Shown piece by piece: positions 45,002 through 55,210 of a DNA stretch of 64,000 nucleotides (the first letter of the stretch is position 1; each line of letters begins with the position of its first letter). The position numbers were made by a program, and so were the translations under genes. This stretch comes from Roseobacter sp. GAI101 (lineage in GTDB: Bacteria; Pseudomonadota; Alphaproteobacteria; Rhodobacterales; Rhodobacteraceae), in assembly GCF_000156335.1 (NCBI RefSeq), contig NZ_DS999213.1, positions 1,798,810 through 1,862,809 of the forward strand. The letters are read 5' to 3'. The notes beneath the pieces are model-generated. The model had not been told where the DNA came from. It saw only the letters and a program-made list of their open reading frames with translations, and did not search any database.

Positions 45002-45126
45002 TCTGCATTGCGGATACGTACCTGCCAGCTGTTTTGATTGCAACAAGGACGTGGGGACAAAAATCTGCCTTGGCTCCTGACTGGTGCCAAAAGCCTTAAG
45101 GTAACCGCATCTTCTGGATGCAAAGC

Positions 45127-45615
45127 CTAGCTGCGTTGATAGATAAAACAGCGCCCGGGCACCGCATCTGCAGGCAGCGGGATTTCGGTCAGTCCGTCGA
45201 AATACATCCGGTCGCTGGACACCATCAGGCCACCGCTGGCCAACAGCGGTTCGACCAGCGGTGAAATCGCACGGGCAAAGGCGTCGTTCTTGGCCAGATT
45301 ATGCCCCCCCAGATCTGCGTGGATCAGCCGCGCCGCGGGCCCGAAACGCTCCAACGCGGCGGGCAAGGTGTCGTGCACATCTCCCAGCAGCAGCATATCG
45401 TCCGGAGGGGTGCTGTCGGGGTTTGACGCCACCGCACGCTCAAAGACGAAAATCTCGCGCTCGGGCATGATCTCGCACATGTGGTGGTAGGTGCGTCCGT
45501 TGCCCAAACCCAATTCAAAGACCGGACCCGGCTGGCCCTTGGTCAGGGCGACGGCGTGGTTCAGGCAGGCGCGCTGTGACACCATCCGGTTGATAAAAAT
45601 GTCAAGACGGCTCAT
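45127..45615 (-). CDS. Class I SAM-dependent methyltransferase-like protein
   Basis: A 162-residue protein starting MSRLDIFINRM, with GGGAG at proper spacing. The SAM-binding motif I is present as VFELGLGNGRTYHHM, followed by an acidic LLGDVHDTL and an IHADLGGHNL. It is short for a methyltransferase and I cannot name the substrate. It diverges from the peptide-type transporter operon and lies alone. Confidence 0.72.
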   Translation of the reverse strand: MSRLDIFINRMVSQRACLNHAVALTKGQPGPVFELGLGNGRTYHHMCEIMPEREIFVFERAVASNPDSTPPDDMLLLGDVHDTLPAALERFGPAARLIHADLGGHNLAKNDAFARAISPLVEPLLASGGLMVSSDRMYFDGLTEIPLPADAVPGRCFIYQRS

Positions 45616-45767
45616 TTTGCGGCTCCCTTTGTGCAATACGTGGTACATGGGGGCGAACCCGCCCGAATTTTAGGGGACGCTGCGCAATTCATGACACCCC
45701 TAGACGCTAAGGCTTTTATCGGCTTCACTTTGCGGGATAGTTTTCGCTTTGACGTGTTTGGATCCAA

Positions 45768-47561
45768 ATGACCGCCCTATTAGACGTACGCGACCTGACA
45801 ATCGGCTTTGGCACCTCTGAACCGGTCGTGGATCGGGTCAACTTTTCCGTGAATGCAGGCGAGACGTTGGCGCTGGTGGGGGAAAGCGGGTCGGGCAAGA
45901 CATTGACCTGCAGGTCAGTGCTGCGGATCCTGCCCGATGCCGCACGGATACGCGGCGGGTCCATTCACTATTCCGGCCAGTGCGGCGACCAGTTCAACGA
46001 CGCATCGGGACCGGTCGATCTGATGGACCTGCCCGAAAAAGCGATGCGCGCCATCCGTGGCAACCGTATTTCGATGATCTTTCAGGAACCGATGCGGTCC
46101 CTGTCGCCGTTGCACCGGCTGGGCGATCAAGTTGCCGAAGTCCTGCGCCTGCATCGCAAAATGGGCCGCGCCGAGGCCAAGCGCGCCGTGTTGGAAAAAT
46201 TCGACAAGGTCGGCTTTGCCGACGCCGAGCGTGCCTGGCGCAGTTATCCTTTCGAGATGTCGGGCGGCATGCGCCAGCGCGCGATGATTGCAATGGCGAT
46301 GGTCGCCAAGCCGGAGCTGCTGATCGCGGATGAACCGACCACGGCGCTGGATGTCACCACACAGGCACAGGTGTTGGGGCTGATCCGCACCTTGCAAAAG
46401 GAAACCGGCATGGCCGTCATTCTGGTCACCCATGATCTGGGCGTGGTGGCCAATATGGCGCAGCAGGTGGTGGTGTTGAACAAGGGCCGCGTAATGGAGA
46501 GCGGACAGGCAGGCCATGTGCTTGGCGCGCCCGCGCATCCCTATACGGCCAAGCTTTTTGCCGCCGCACCGATGATCCCGCTGGTGGCCAAGCCCGCCCG
46601 CGCGCCCAGCCACGATGACGTGATCCTGGATCTGCGCGCTGTATCCAAAACCTATACGATGCGCGCTGGCGGCTGGCGCAAGCCGGTGACCGTTTCGGCC
46701 TGCGAAAACGTGAACCTGCAATTGGAACGCGGCAAGACACTGGCGATCGTCGGTGAATCCGGTTCAGGCAAGACCACCTGCGCGCGGATCGCCATGGGCG
46801 CCGAAACCCCTGATCCGGGTGGCGAGGTTCTGTTTCGCCCCAGCCCGACCGGGGACGCGACCCCTGTGCATTCAATGACCAGCACAGAGCGCACTGCCTT
46901 TCAGCGTCAGGCGCAAATGGTGTTCCAGGATCCCTATTCATCGCTGAGCCCGCGCATGCGCGTTCAGGAAGCCATGACAGAACCGATGGAGATTCACGGT
47001 ATCGGAACAGCCGCTGACCGGCGCGACAAGGCGGCCGAGATGCTGCAATGGGTCGGGCTGGACCCCGACATGCTGCGCCGCTTTCCCCATGCGTTTTCGG
47101 GCGGTCAGCGGCAACGCCTGTCGATTGCCCGCGCGCTGACGCTGGACCCGAAACTGCTGATCTGTGACGAACCGACATCGGCTTTGGATGTGTCGGTACA
47201 AGACCAGATCCTGACCCTGCTCGAGGATATCCGCGAACGCGCCAACCTGAGCTATCTGTTCATCAGCCATGATCTGGCCGTCGTGGCACGGATCGCCGAC
47301 GAGGTCGCCGTGATGCGCGCAGGCGTGATCGTCGAACAGGCCGCGCCGGACACGCTGTTCTACAACCCGCAGCATCCCTATACCCGCGCACTGATCGCCG
47401 CCCAGCCCGAACCCGACATCAACCGCCCCATCGATCTGGATCTGGTGGCGAAGGGCGCGGGATCGCCCACGCTTTGGCCCGAAAACTACCGCTTCGAAGG
47501 CACGCAGGCCCCCGCCTTGCGCGAATTGGAACCCGGTCATATGGTACGGTGCCATGCGTAA
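45768..47561 (+). CDS. Peptide/oligopeptide-type ABC transporter, fused double ATPase
   Basis: A 597-residue protein made of two ATPase domains in tandem. Both Walker A motifs read GESGSGKT, both signature motifs are seen ([10 protein letters not shown] and [10 protein letters not shown]), and both Walker B motifs are LLIADEP/LLICDEP. It corresponds in layout to YejF, the ATPase of the Yej microcin-C-type peptide importer. Its stop overlaps the binding protein by 8 bases. Confidence 0.92.
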   Translation: MTALLDVRDLTIGFGTSEPVVDRVNFSVNAGETLALVGESGSGKTLTCRSVLRILPDAARIRGGSIHYSGQCGDQFNDASGPVDLMDLPEKAMRAIRGNRISMIFQEPMRSLSPLHRLGDQVAEVLRLHRKMGRAEAKRAVLEKFDKVGFADAERAWRSYPFEMSGGMRQRAMIAMAMVAKPELLIADEPTTALDVTTQAQVLGLIRTLQKETGMAVILVTHDLGVVANMAQQVVVLNKGRVMESGQAGHVLGAPAHPYTAKLFAAAPMIPLVAKPARAPSHDDVILDLRAVSKTYTMRAGGWRKPVTVSACENVNLQLERGKTLAIVGESGSGKTTCARIAMGAETPDPGGEVLFRPSPTGDATPVHSMTSTERTAFQRQAQMVFQDPYSSLSPRMRVQEAMTEPMEIHGIGTAADRRDKAAEMLQWVGLDPDMLRRFPHAFSGGQRQRLSIARALTLDPKLLICDEPTSALDVSVQDQILTLLEDIRERANLSYLFISHDLAVVARIADEVAVMRAGVIVEQAAPDTLFYNPQHPYTRALIAAQPEPDINRPIDLDLVAKGAGSPTLWPENYRFEGTQAPALRELEPGHMVRCHA

Positions 47562-49473
47562 GCTTGTTGTTCTTCTTTGTGCCCTCGTCACACCCCTTTG
47601 GGCGCAAACCCCGACGCCGGTGCTTCAGGAAAGCGGCTATTGGGCCCAGGAGGTCACCAATGGCGACCTGCCGCCGGTCATCCAACGCGTGCCCTCCGAC
47701 CCGCTGATTGTCGATCTGGCCGCCAAAGGCCGCAGCTTTGGCATCCAGGGCGGCACATTGCGCACGCTGATATCGCGGTCCAAGGACGTGCGGCAAATGG
47801 TGGTCTATGGCTATGCGCGGCTGGTGGGGTATCAGGCCGACTACACCTTGGCCCCCGACATCCTCAGCGCCGTGGATGTGGTTGAGAACCGCAAGTACAC
47901 CTTACATCTGCGCCCGGGCCACCGCTGGTCAGACGGGGCCCCCTTTACATCGGCTGACTTCGAATACTGGTGGAAACACGTCGTTAACGACCCGGAAATC
48001 ACCCCCAGCGGTCCGCCAGACTTCATGATGGTCGAAGGGAAATGGGGCAGCGTCACCTTTCCCGACCCCCAGACTGTGGTGTTCGAGTGGGAAGACGCAA
48101 ATCCCAGTTTTCTGCCCCTGCTGGCACAAGCCAGCCCGCCATTCATCTACCGGCCCGCACATTACCTCAAGCAATTTCACGTCGCATTCGCGGAGCCCGA
48201 ACAACTGGCCAATGAGGTCAACACCGCCCGCGTAAAAAGCTGGGCCGCGCTGCACAACAAGCGCGACAACATGTACAAGTACGACAACCCCGAAGAGCCG
48301 ACACTGCAGCCGTGGGTCAATACCTCGGACAGCGACAGCTCGCGACAGGTGTTCGTGCGCAACCCTTATTTCCATCGCGTCGACAGCCACGGCGTGCAGC
48401 TGCCCTATATCGACACCGTCGACATGACTGTGGTCGGCGGCGGGCTGATCGCGGCCAAGGCCAATGCCGGCGAAGTTGACCTGCAAGCGCGTGGCCTTGA
48501 TTTTACCGACATCTCGATCCTGAAAAAGGGCGAGGCGGACGGCGGCACATACCGCACTTTCTTGTGGGCCAATGGTGCTGCCAGCCAGATCGCCATCTAT
48601 CCCAACCTGAACTTTGCCGACCCGGTCTGGCGCGAGGTGATGCGCGATGTCCGGTTCCGCCGCGCGCTGAGCCTTGGCATCGACCGGCGTATGATCAACC
48701 GCGCGCTGTACTTCGGGCTGGCCCAGGAAGGCGGGATGACCGCCCTGCCGCAAAGCCCCCTGTTCAGCCCCGATGCGCTGCATGCGTGGTCCAAGATGGA
48801 CATCGACCGCGCCAATGCCCTGCTCGATGACATGGGCCTCACCGACCGCACGCCGTCTGGGTTGCGCAAACTGCCCGATGGCCGCCCGATGGAATTCGTG
48901 ATCGAAACCGCCGGCGAACGCAGCGAAGAAGAAAGCGCGCTTGCCATCATCACCGACACCTGGCGCGATCTGGGCATCCGGCTGATCATGCGCCCGCTGG
49001 ATCGCGATATCCTGCGCAACCGGATCTATGCCGGCACCACGATGGCCTCGGTCTGGTTTGGCTGGGACAACGGCATTCCCAGTGCCGGGACATCGCCCGG
49101 CTATCTTGCCCCGACCAATCAGGAGTTCTTTTCCTGGCCGATGTGGGGGCAGTATTACCAGACCCTCGGTCAATCCGGAGAGGCCCCCGACATGCAGCCC
49201 GCGCAGCAACTGATGCTGCTGGCCAATGACTGGAGCCATACCGAAAGCCAGACCAAACGGACCGAGATCTGGAAGAAGATGCTGGAGATCCATGCCGACC
49301 AGCAATTCGCCATCGGCATCCTTTCTGAGGCCCCGCAGCCCGTCGTCGTATCGAACCGTCTGAAGAACGTTCCCGAACAGGGCATCTGGGCCTTTGACCC
49401 CGGTGCGCATTTCGGCATCCACCGGATTGATGAATTCTATTTCGAAGACCCCCTCGTGCAGGTAAGCCAATGA
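47554..49473 (+). CDS. Peptide-type ABC transporter, periplasmic binding protein
   Basis: A 639-residue SBP_bac_5 family protein with signal peptide (cleavage near LWAQ). Segments LRPGHRWSDGAPFTSADF and VRFRRALSLGIDRRMI are characteristic. It is longer than DppA/OppA (about 540 residues), similar to YejA-type proteins. It overlaps the ATPase gene upstream and the permease downstream (ATGA). Confidence 0.9.
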   Translation: MRKLVVLLCALVTPLWAQTPTPVLQESGYWAQEVTNGDLPPVIQRVPSDPLIVDLAAKGRSFGIQGGTLRTLISRSKDVRQMVVYGYARLVGYQADYTLAPDILSAVDVVENRKYTLHLRPGHRWSDGAPFTSADFEYWWKHVVNDPEITPSGPPDFMMVEGKWGSVTFPDPQTVVFEWEDANPSFLPLLAQASPPFIYRPAHYLKQFHVAFAEPEQLANEVNTARVKSWAALHNKRDNMYKYDNPEEPTLQPWVNTSDSDSSRQVFVRNPYFHRVDSHGVQLPYIDTVDMTVVGGGLIAAKANAGEVDLQARGLDFTDISILKKGEADGGTYRTFLWANGAASQIAIYPNLNFADPVWREVMRDVRFRRALSLGIDRRMINRALYFGLAQEGGMTALPQSPLFSPDALHAWSKMDIDRANALLDDMGLTDRTPSGLRKLPDGRPMEFVIETAGERSEEESALAIITDTWRDLGIRLIMRPLDRDILRNRIYAGTTMASVWFGWDNGIPSAGTSPGYLAPTNQEFFSWPMWGQYYQTLGQSGEAPDMQPAQQLMLLANDWSHTESQTKRTEIWKKMLEIHADQQFAIGILSEAPQPVVVSNRLKNVPEQGIWAFDPGAHFGIHRIDEFYFEDPLVQVSQ

Positions 49474-50495
49474 TCTTTCTCAGATACGCAGTATGGCGCT
49501 TTATCACCATGCTGCTGACCCTTTGGGTCGTGTCCATGCTGGTGTTCGTGATCATCAACCTGCCGCCGGGCGATTACCTGTCCAACCAGATCGCCGAATT
49601 GCGCGCCACGGGTCAGGCCGAAGGCGTCGCCAAGGCCGAATTCCTGCGCCGTGAATATTCGCTCGATCAGCCTGTGTGGAAGCAATACATGATCTGGGCG
49701 GGTATCGCACAGGGCCCGCAGGGGTTTTCGGGGCTGATACAGGGCAATTTCGGCTGGTCCTTCGAATTCGACCGCCCTGTCGGCGAAATCGTCGGTGACG
49801 CGCTGTGGATGACGGTGCTTGTTAATCTGGCGGCGGTGCTTTTTGTCTATCTGATCGCCCTGCCCCTTGGCGTGCTGGCCGCTGCCAAGTCTGAAACCTG
49901 GGTGGATTACACCGCAGGGTTCATCGGTTATCTGGGCCTTGCGACGCCGAACTTTCTGCTGGCACTGATCCTGTTCTACTACGGCCACAAATATTTCGAC
50001 CTGCCGATTGGCGGGCTTATGGCCCCCGAGCTTGAGGGCGAGCCGATGTCATGGACGAAGGTACAGTCGATATTGCTGCATCTGATCGTCCCCACCTTTG
50101 TAATCGGGACCGCAGGGGCGGCTGCGATGATGCAACGCCTGCGCGCCAACATGCTGGACGAACTCAGCAAACCTTATGTGGACACCGCCAAGGCCAAGGG
50201 CCTCGCACCTGCGCGACTGCTGGCGAAATACCCGCTGCGCATGGCGTTCAACCCCTTTGTCGCCGATATTGGCAACCTGCTGCCGGCGATGATCTCGGGG
50301 TCGGTGCTGGTGTCGGTGGTGCTGGGCCTTCAGACGATCGGGCCGTCGCTGCTGATCGCGCTGAAATCCCAGGATCAGTTCCTGGCCGCCTTCATCCTGA
50401 TGTTCGTGGCCCTCCTGACGCTGATCGGCACCATGATCTCTGACATGCTGCTGGTCCTGCTGGATCCGCGCATTCGCTTCGGGGCGCGCGGCTGA
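49470..50495 (+). CDS. Peptide-type ABC transporter permease 1 (DppB/YejB family)
   Basis: A 341-residue permease with about six hydrophobic segments, starting MIFLRYAVWRFITMLLTLWVV, and the EAA-loop region YVDTAKAKGLAPARLLAKY. It forms the channel with permease 2, whose ATG overlaps its stop by one base. Confidence 0.92.
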   Translation: MIFLRYAVWRFITMLLTLWVVSMLVFVIINLPPGDYLSNQIAELRATGQAEGVAKAEFLRREYSLDQPVWKQYMIWAGIAQGPQGFSGLIQGNFGWSFEFDRPVGEIVGDALWMTVLVNLAAVLFVYLIALPLGVLAAAKSETWVDYTAGFIGYLGLATPNFLLALILFYYGHKYFDLPIGGLMAPELEGEPMSWTKVQSILLHLIVPTFVIGTAGAAAMMQRLRANMLDELSKPYVDTAKAKGLAPARLLAKYPLRMAFNPFVADIGNLLPAMISGSVLVSVVLGLQTIGPSLLIALKSQDQFLAAFILMFVALLTLIGTMISDMLLVLLDPRIRFGARG

Positions 50496-51649
50496 TGAGC
50501 ATTCAACCCGATAACCGATTTGTCGATACGACCCCCTGGACCGATGCGACAGATCTGTCTGCGCCCGAACGGTCGGACATGGACGCCTCCGTCGGCCTGC
50601 TGATGTGGCGCAAGTTCCGCCGTCACAAGCTGGCGTTGGTGTCGGGCCTGTTTCTCGCGTTTTGCTATCTGATCCTGCCCGTCGCAGGGTTTGTCGCGCC
50701 CTATACCCCGAACGAACGGAATGCAGAGCATCTCTACGCTCCGCCCCAAAGCATCAACCTGTGGCATGACGGCAAGTTCATCGGCCCCTATGTCTACGAA
50801 ACCACCGGAGAAGCGGACCTGATCAATTTCCGCTGGGTCTATGACACGGATGAAACCGCCCCTCGCAAGCTGGAGTTCTTCTGCGAGGGCGAAACCTACA
50901 ACATCTTTGCGCTGATCCCGTCGGACACACACCTGTTCTGCGCGCCTGATGGGGCTACCGTCTTCCTGTGGGGCTCTGACCGTCTGGGCCGCGATGTGTT
51001 CAGCCGCATCCTTTATGGCGCACAACTGTCGCTCACGGTGGGCCTGATCGGCATCACCGTGTCGTTCATCCTCGGCATTTTCTTCGGCTCCCTCGCAGGC
51101 TACTTCGGGGGCAAGACTGACTGGTTCGTGAACCGCATGATCGAAATCCTGCGCTCGCTTCCGGAACTGCCACTTTGGCTGGCGCTCTCGGCGGCAGTAC
51201 CCTCCAACTGGGGGCCGGTGTCGGTCTTTTTCATGATATCAATCATTCTTGGCATCCTCGACTGGCCCGGACTTGCCCGCGCCGTGCGCTCGAAATTCCT
51301 TAGCCTGCGCGAAGAGGAATACGTCAAGGCAGCCGAAATGATGGGCGCAAAGCCCTCGCGGATCATCCGCAAACACCTGCTGCCGAACTTCATGTCACAC
51401 CTGATCGCCAGCGCGACCCTGTCAATTCCGGCGATGATCCTGGGGGAAACGGCGCTCAGCTTTCTGGGCCTCGGCCTGCGCGCGCCAGCGGTCAGCTGGG
51501 GCGTGATGCTTAATGATGCACAAAACTTGGCCAGCATCGAAATCTACTGGTGGACTGCCATCCCGATGCTACCGATCATCGTCGTCGTTCTGGCTTTCAA
51601 CTTTTTGGGCGACGGCCTGCGCGCCTGTCTGGACCCCTACAAAAGCTGA
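50495..51649 (+). CDS. Peptide-type ABC transporter permease 2 (DppC/YejE family)
   Basis: A 384-residue permease whose N-terminal WRKFRRHKLALVSG precedes the first membrane segment, with a periplasmic loop of about 100 residues before LGRDVFSRILYGAQLSL. The EAA loop is YVKAAEMMGAKPSRIIRKHLLPN. The large loop is typical of YejE-like permeases. It ends the four-gene operon. Confidence 0.92.
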   Translation: MSIQPDNRFVDTTPWTDATDLSAPERSDMDASVGLLMWRKFRRHKLALVSGLFLAFCYLILPVAGFVAPYTPNERNAEHLYAPPQSINLWHDGKFIGPYVYETTGEADLINFRWVYDTDETAPRKLEFFCEGETYNIFALIPSDTHLFCAPDGATVFLWGSDRLGRDVFSRILYGAQLSLTVGLIGITVSFILGIFFGSLAGYFGGKTDWFVNRMIEILRSLPELPLWLALSAAVPSNWGPVSVFFMISIILGILDWPGLARAVRSKFLSLREEEYVKAAEMMGAKPSRIIRKHLLPNFMSHLIASATLSIPAMILGETALSFLGLGLRAPAVSWGVMLNDAQNLASIEIYWWTAIPMLPIIVVVLAFNFLGDGLRACLDPYKS

Positions 51650-51716
51650 TCCCCCCTTCTTCTCTGGCTCGAAAAGATCCCGGGGGGTGCGGGGGGCTGG
51701 CCACCCCGCCTTGCAA

Positions 51717-51743
51717 CCGGTTGCTCCCCGCATGGGCAACCGG
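51717..51743. other. Hairpin between convergent transporter and MBL genes
   Basis: CCGGTTGC (51717-51724) pairs perfectly with GCAACCGG (51736-51743). G/C-rich sequence on the left can form another stem. No U run, so termination is uncertain. Confidence 0.45.
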
Positions 51744-51752
51744 AAACCAATA

Positions 51753-52523
51753 TCAATACCAGTCGGCGATCTTCACTTCGGTCCCTGTCGCCACCATCTT
51801 GGCGAATTCTGCCGGATCCTGCGTGCCACCATCGCGGCCACGGAAGTGGTAGGGGTAGACGTAAGATGGCTTGAACTCGGACACAGCCGCAGCGGCGGCT
51901 TCGGCGTCCATCGTGAAGGGCAGGTTCATACAAACGAACGCCAGATCGATATTCTTGAGGGCGCGCATCTCGGGCGTGCCTTCGGTATCACCCGAGATAT
52001 AGACGCGGAAGTCAGGCAGGTTCACCACATAGCCATTGTCGCGACCCTGCGGGTGAAAGTTCAACCGCTCTTCTGTCGTATTATAGGCTGGGATCGCTTC
52101 GATGGTAAGCTCGCGGAACATCGCCGTTTCACCGTTCGCGATCATGCTCGCCTTGGCTTTCAGCGCCTCTGGCAGCATCTCGTAGACTGCGGGGTTGGTG
52201 ATGATCTGCGTGTTCTCCCCCACCACAGCCGTCAGCGTATCCACGTTATAGTGATCGCCATGCTCGTGGGTGATCAGCACCAGATCGGGGGTGGCGAAAT
52301 CAGCGTAATTCGCGGGCTCGCCAACTGGGTCGTTATAGATCACGCCAGCAGGCGTCTCCATCACAAAGGACGCGTGATCGACAGGATGAACCTTGATCTC
52401 TCCGCTTGGGGTGGGGAACATATCGGCACCGTGGGCCGCCGCATGGGCAGCGTAAGGCAGCATCGTGACGACACCCGCAGCGGCGGCGGATGTCATTAGG
52501 AACTGTCGTCTTGAGTGTGTCAT
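51753..52523 (-). CDS. Tat-exported metallo-beta-lactamase-fold hydrolase
   Basis: A 256-residue protein with a Tat signal (HSRRQFLM, cleavage near AHAAA). The metal motif is HEHGDH and later SGDTEG and YPYHFRGRDGG supply further ligands, as in UlaG-like MBL hydrolases. It is monocistronic, convergent with the transporter operon. Substrate unknown. Confidence 0.82.
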   Translation of the reverse strand: MTHSRRQFLMTSAAAAGVVTMLPYAAHAAAHGADMFPTPSGEIKVHPVDHASFVMETPAGVIYNDPVGEPANYADFATPDLVLITHEHGDHYNVDTLTAVVGENTQIITNPAVYEMLPEALKAKASMIANGETAMFRELTIEAIPAYNTTEERLNFHPQGRDNGYVVNLPDFRVYISGDTEGTPEMRALKNIDLAFVCMNLPFTMDAEAAAAAVSEFKPSYVYPYHFRGRDGGTQDPAEFAKMVATGTEVKIADWY

Positions 52524-52597
52524 AGGGAACCTCCTGTTGATGTTGGAACAGAATTAGCGCGCCCAGGGCCCCTTTCAATCACGCCCGCCCAAATTTT

Positions 52598-55015
52598 TCA
52601 GCGGTCGTCGCCGCCTGCCTCCGGGCCATCCTGCATCTCTTCCTCGATCGACGCCTGCGCCGCAGCGGTGACTGCTTTGCGCTCCTCCTCGCTCAGGTCC
52701 TTGACCTTGCCGTCCGCCAACCGCACCGTGACCTCGCGGTGGGCAAAGCGCACGCCTTCCCGTTCAAACAGGGCGCGGATCTCTTCATAGACTTTCTTGC
52801 GGACCAGCCACTGATCCCCCGGCTTGGTCATGAACTTGACCCGGATGATCATCGCGGAATCCTGCATCTCGATCACGCCCTGGGATTTCAGCGGCTGGAT
52901 AAAGTTCTCTCCGATCACCGGGTCATCCAGCAGGGCAATGCCCAGCTTCTTGATCATCTTGCGGACCTTTTCGACATCCGTGTCGTAGGTGACGCGCAGG
53001 GGCAGCTTCATGATCACCCAATCACGGCTGTAGTTGGTCATGACCTGCAATTCACCGAAAGGAATGGTGTGCAGCGCCCCCAGATGATGGCGCAGCTGGA
53101 ACGACCGGACCGAGATTTTCTCGACCGTGCCTTTGACACCGCCCACGTCAAGATATTCGCCCTTGCGAAAGGCATCGTCGAACAGGAAGAACGCGCCGGC
53201 AAAGATGTCCCGCACCAGCGCCTGCGACCCGAAACCAACGGCGACACCGACGATGCCCGCACCGGCAAACAAGGGGCCGACATTGATGCCGAATTCCATC
53301 AGAACGATCAGCACGATGGTGACGACCACGACGATCAGGATGAAGTTGCGAAACAGCGGCAGCAGCGTGGCAAGGCGGCTGGCCGATGACGCGCCGCTTC
53401 CTTCATCGCCCAATTCGGCCTCAGGCTGGTCGCCGACTTCGGCTTCGATCTTGGTGTCGATCCAGATGCGAAAGGCGTGGTAGACGACATAGCCGATGAA
53501 GATGATGACCATGATATCAAGCAGCCGGTCCGCAAGGGTTTCGACCATCCGCGCGCCTTCATTGTCCCAGATGAAAAAGAACGCATAGGTCCCGGCCACA
53601 AAGGCCAGAATGCCGGCGACCCTTTGGGCCAATGCCTCGAAGGTGTTCATCGTCCGGCGGGGGATCATGTCTGCGCGGGCTCTTTCCTCGGCCAGTGCCA
53701 GACGCTCTGCGGCGTCACTCTGTCCGGTCTGGTCCATTTCGTCATTGCTGTCGTTCAACGCTATTTTCGCGTCGCGGATGGCGTTCAGCCGACGAATGCT
53801 GCGGGCGCGGGCAAAGCCCCGTTCGATCCCGTAGTTGATCACGCCATACACCACGATGATCGAGATCAGGATGCCGTACGCACCCGCAATCAGGGGGATC
53901 GAACTGGGTCTTTCCAGCACCAGATCATAGGTCAGCTCCACCCAGGCAAACAGCACATAGACCACCACGGCCGGTGCCCAGGCCTTGGACAGGACGCGGG
54001 TCACCAAACTGCTTTGCGCAATGGGTTTGCCGTGGCGCAGCGCATTCGAAATCGCGCGGCGGTTGACCAGCACCATCAGGATATTCATCAGCACGATCAC
54101 CGCCGACATCAACGACGAGATGAAGGCATAAAAGTCGTAGTTCAGGCCCAGTTCGCCGATCCACATGCCGAACAGGATCGCGCAGGTATCAAGGCTCGCC
54201 AAAATCCAGAGCCACGTATAGAGACGTTTGGCATCCTTGTCGCTGAAAACGGGGATACGGTATTGGGTCAGAAAGGGCGACAGGACCATCCGCCAAAGCG
54301 TCGCGAAAAAGCGGCACACGAAATAGCCGATGTTGATCAACACCACCGTGAATTGCATCGCGGTGTCCTCGAGCGTGCCGAAAATGGCCAGACCCAGCAG
54401 ATAGGCCACCGCCATCGACACCAGTATCCCGAGCAGCCCCATGAAGAACCGGAACACCAGAAACGGCATCTTTTCAGCATAGCCGACGGGGTTCTCCAGC
54501 ACACGGGCTGTTACGAACCCGCGTGCGATGCGTTTGCCGAAGACCTCTCGTTCGACCACGACCCCGATGCCGAACAACGCGAGCGAGATCAGCAAGGTTG
54601 ATCCGAACGCCCACAGCGTCCCGTCAGGGCTGGCGGCGCGCAGGATGTACAGCACCTCGTTCACCGCGATGGGCAGTTCCTTCAGCCGCTGGATCAGGGC
54701 CGCGCGAAACTTGTTGGTGCGTTCCTGCGCCTTCATCAGGGGCGAATGTTCCGAAGGGGTGTCCTGAGCGTCGGATGCCGCCATCTGGCCTGCGGGCGCG
54801 GCCGATTGGGTCAACAACTGCCCGTTGCTGTCGATCACCACAACGCCGACGCCATTTTGCGCGGCCTGTTTCATGATGCCCTCGATCCGGGCGGCTTCAG
54901 GATCAGTTGCGGCCTTTGCAGTGGGGAACAAGGTTTGCAACCCCTGCGCCTGACTGTCAGAGCCGATCACAACCAACAAAAGAGAGAACAGCAGGGTGAA
55001 TAAAACGTGTCGCAT
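52598..55015 (-). CDS. Second large MscS-family mechanosensitive channel
   Basis: An 805-residue protein with signal peptide (cleavage near SQAQ), a periplasmic region, about eleven membrane segments, and an MscS domain: GIVGVAVGFGSQALVRDIFAG pore helix, KGEYLDVGGVKGTVEKISVRS beta strands, then a C-terminal alpha-beta domain and an acidic tail. It shares architecture with the gene at 2042-4489, though the two differ strongly outside the pore. Function: osmotic safety valve or another mechanosensitive role. Confidence 0.9.
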   Translation of the reverse strand: MRHVLFTLLFSLLLVVIGSDSQAQGLQTLFPTAKAATDPEAARIEGIMKQAAQNGVGVVVIDSNGQLLTQSAAPAGQMAASDAQDTPSEHSPLMKAQERTNKFRAALIQRLKELPIAVNEVLYILRAASPDGTLWAFGSTLLISLALFGIGVVVEREVFGKRIARGFVTARVLENPVGYAEKMPFLVFRFFMGLLGILVSMAVAYLLGLAIFGTLEDTAMQFTVVLINIGYFVCRFFATLWRMVLSPFLTQYRIPVFSDKDAKRLYTWLWILASLDTCAILFGMWIGELGLNYDFYAFISSLMSAVIVLMNILMVLVNRRAISNALRHGKPIAQSSLVTRVLSKAWAPAVVVYVLFAWVELTYDLVLERPSSIPLIAGAYGILISIIVVYGVINYGIERGFARARSIRRLNAIRDAKIALNDSNDEMDQTGQSDAAERLALAEERARADMIPRRTMNTFEALAQRVAGILAFVAGTYAFFFIWDNEGARMVETLADRLLDIMVIIFIGYVVYHAFRIWIDTKIEAEVGDQPEAELGDEGSGASSASRLATLLPLFRNFILIVVVVTIVLIVLMEFGINVGPLFAGAGIVGVAVGFGSQALVRDIFAGAFFLFDDAFRKGEYLDVGGVKGTVEKISVRSFQLRHHLGALHTIPFGELQVMTNYSRDWVIMKLPLRVTYDTDVEKVRKMIKKLGIALLDDPVIGENFIQPLKSQGVIEMQDSAMIIRVKFMTKPGDQWLVRKKVYEEIRALFEREGVRFAHREVTVRLADGKVKDLSEEERKAVTAAAQASIEEEMQDGPEAGGDDR

Positions 55016-55210
55016 ACTGCCCGCACCTGTCTGGAAAACCTTCCAGATACGCTAAGCGACGCTGCCCCCCATTGCAATCGTTTGGCACCGGCACCACCTT
55101 AAGCATCCATTCACGAAACCCGATCGGTTTTGCACAAAATTTAATTCTATGCGATGTTCACCCTAACAGTGGTTTGTATGGCATCGCACCATGCGCTTGA
55201 GGATCCCAAG

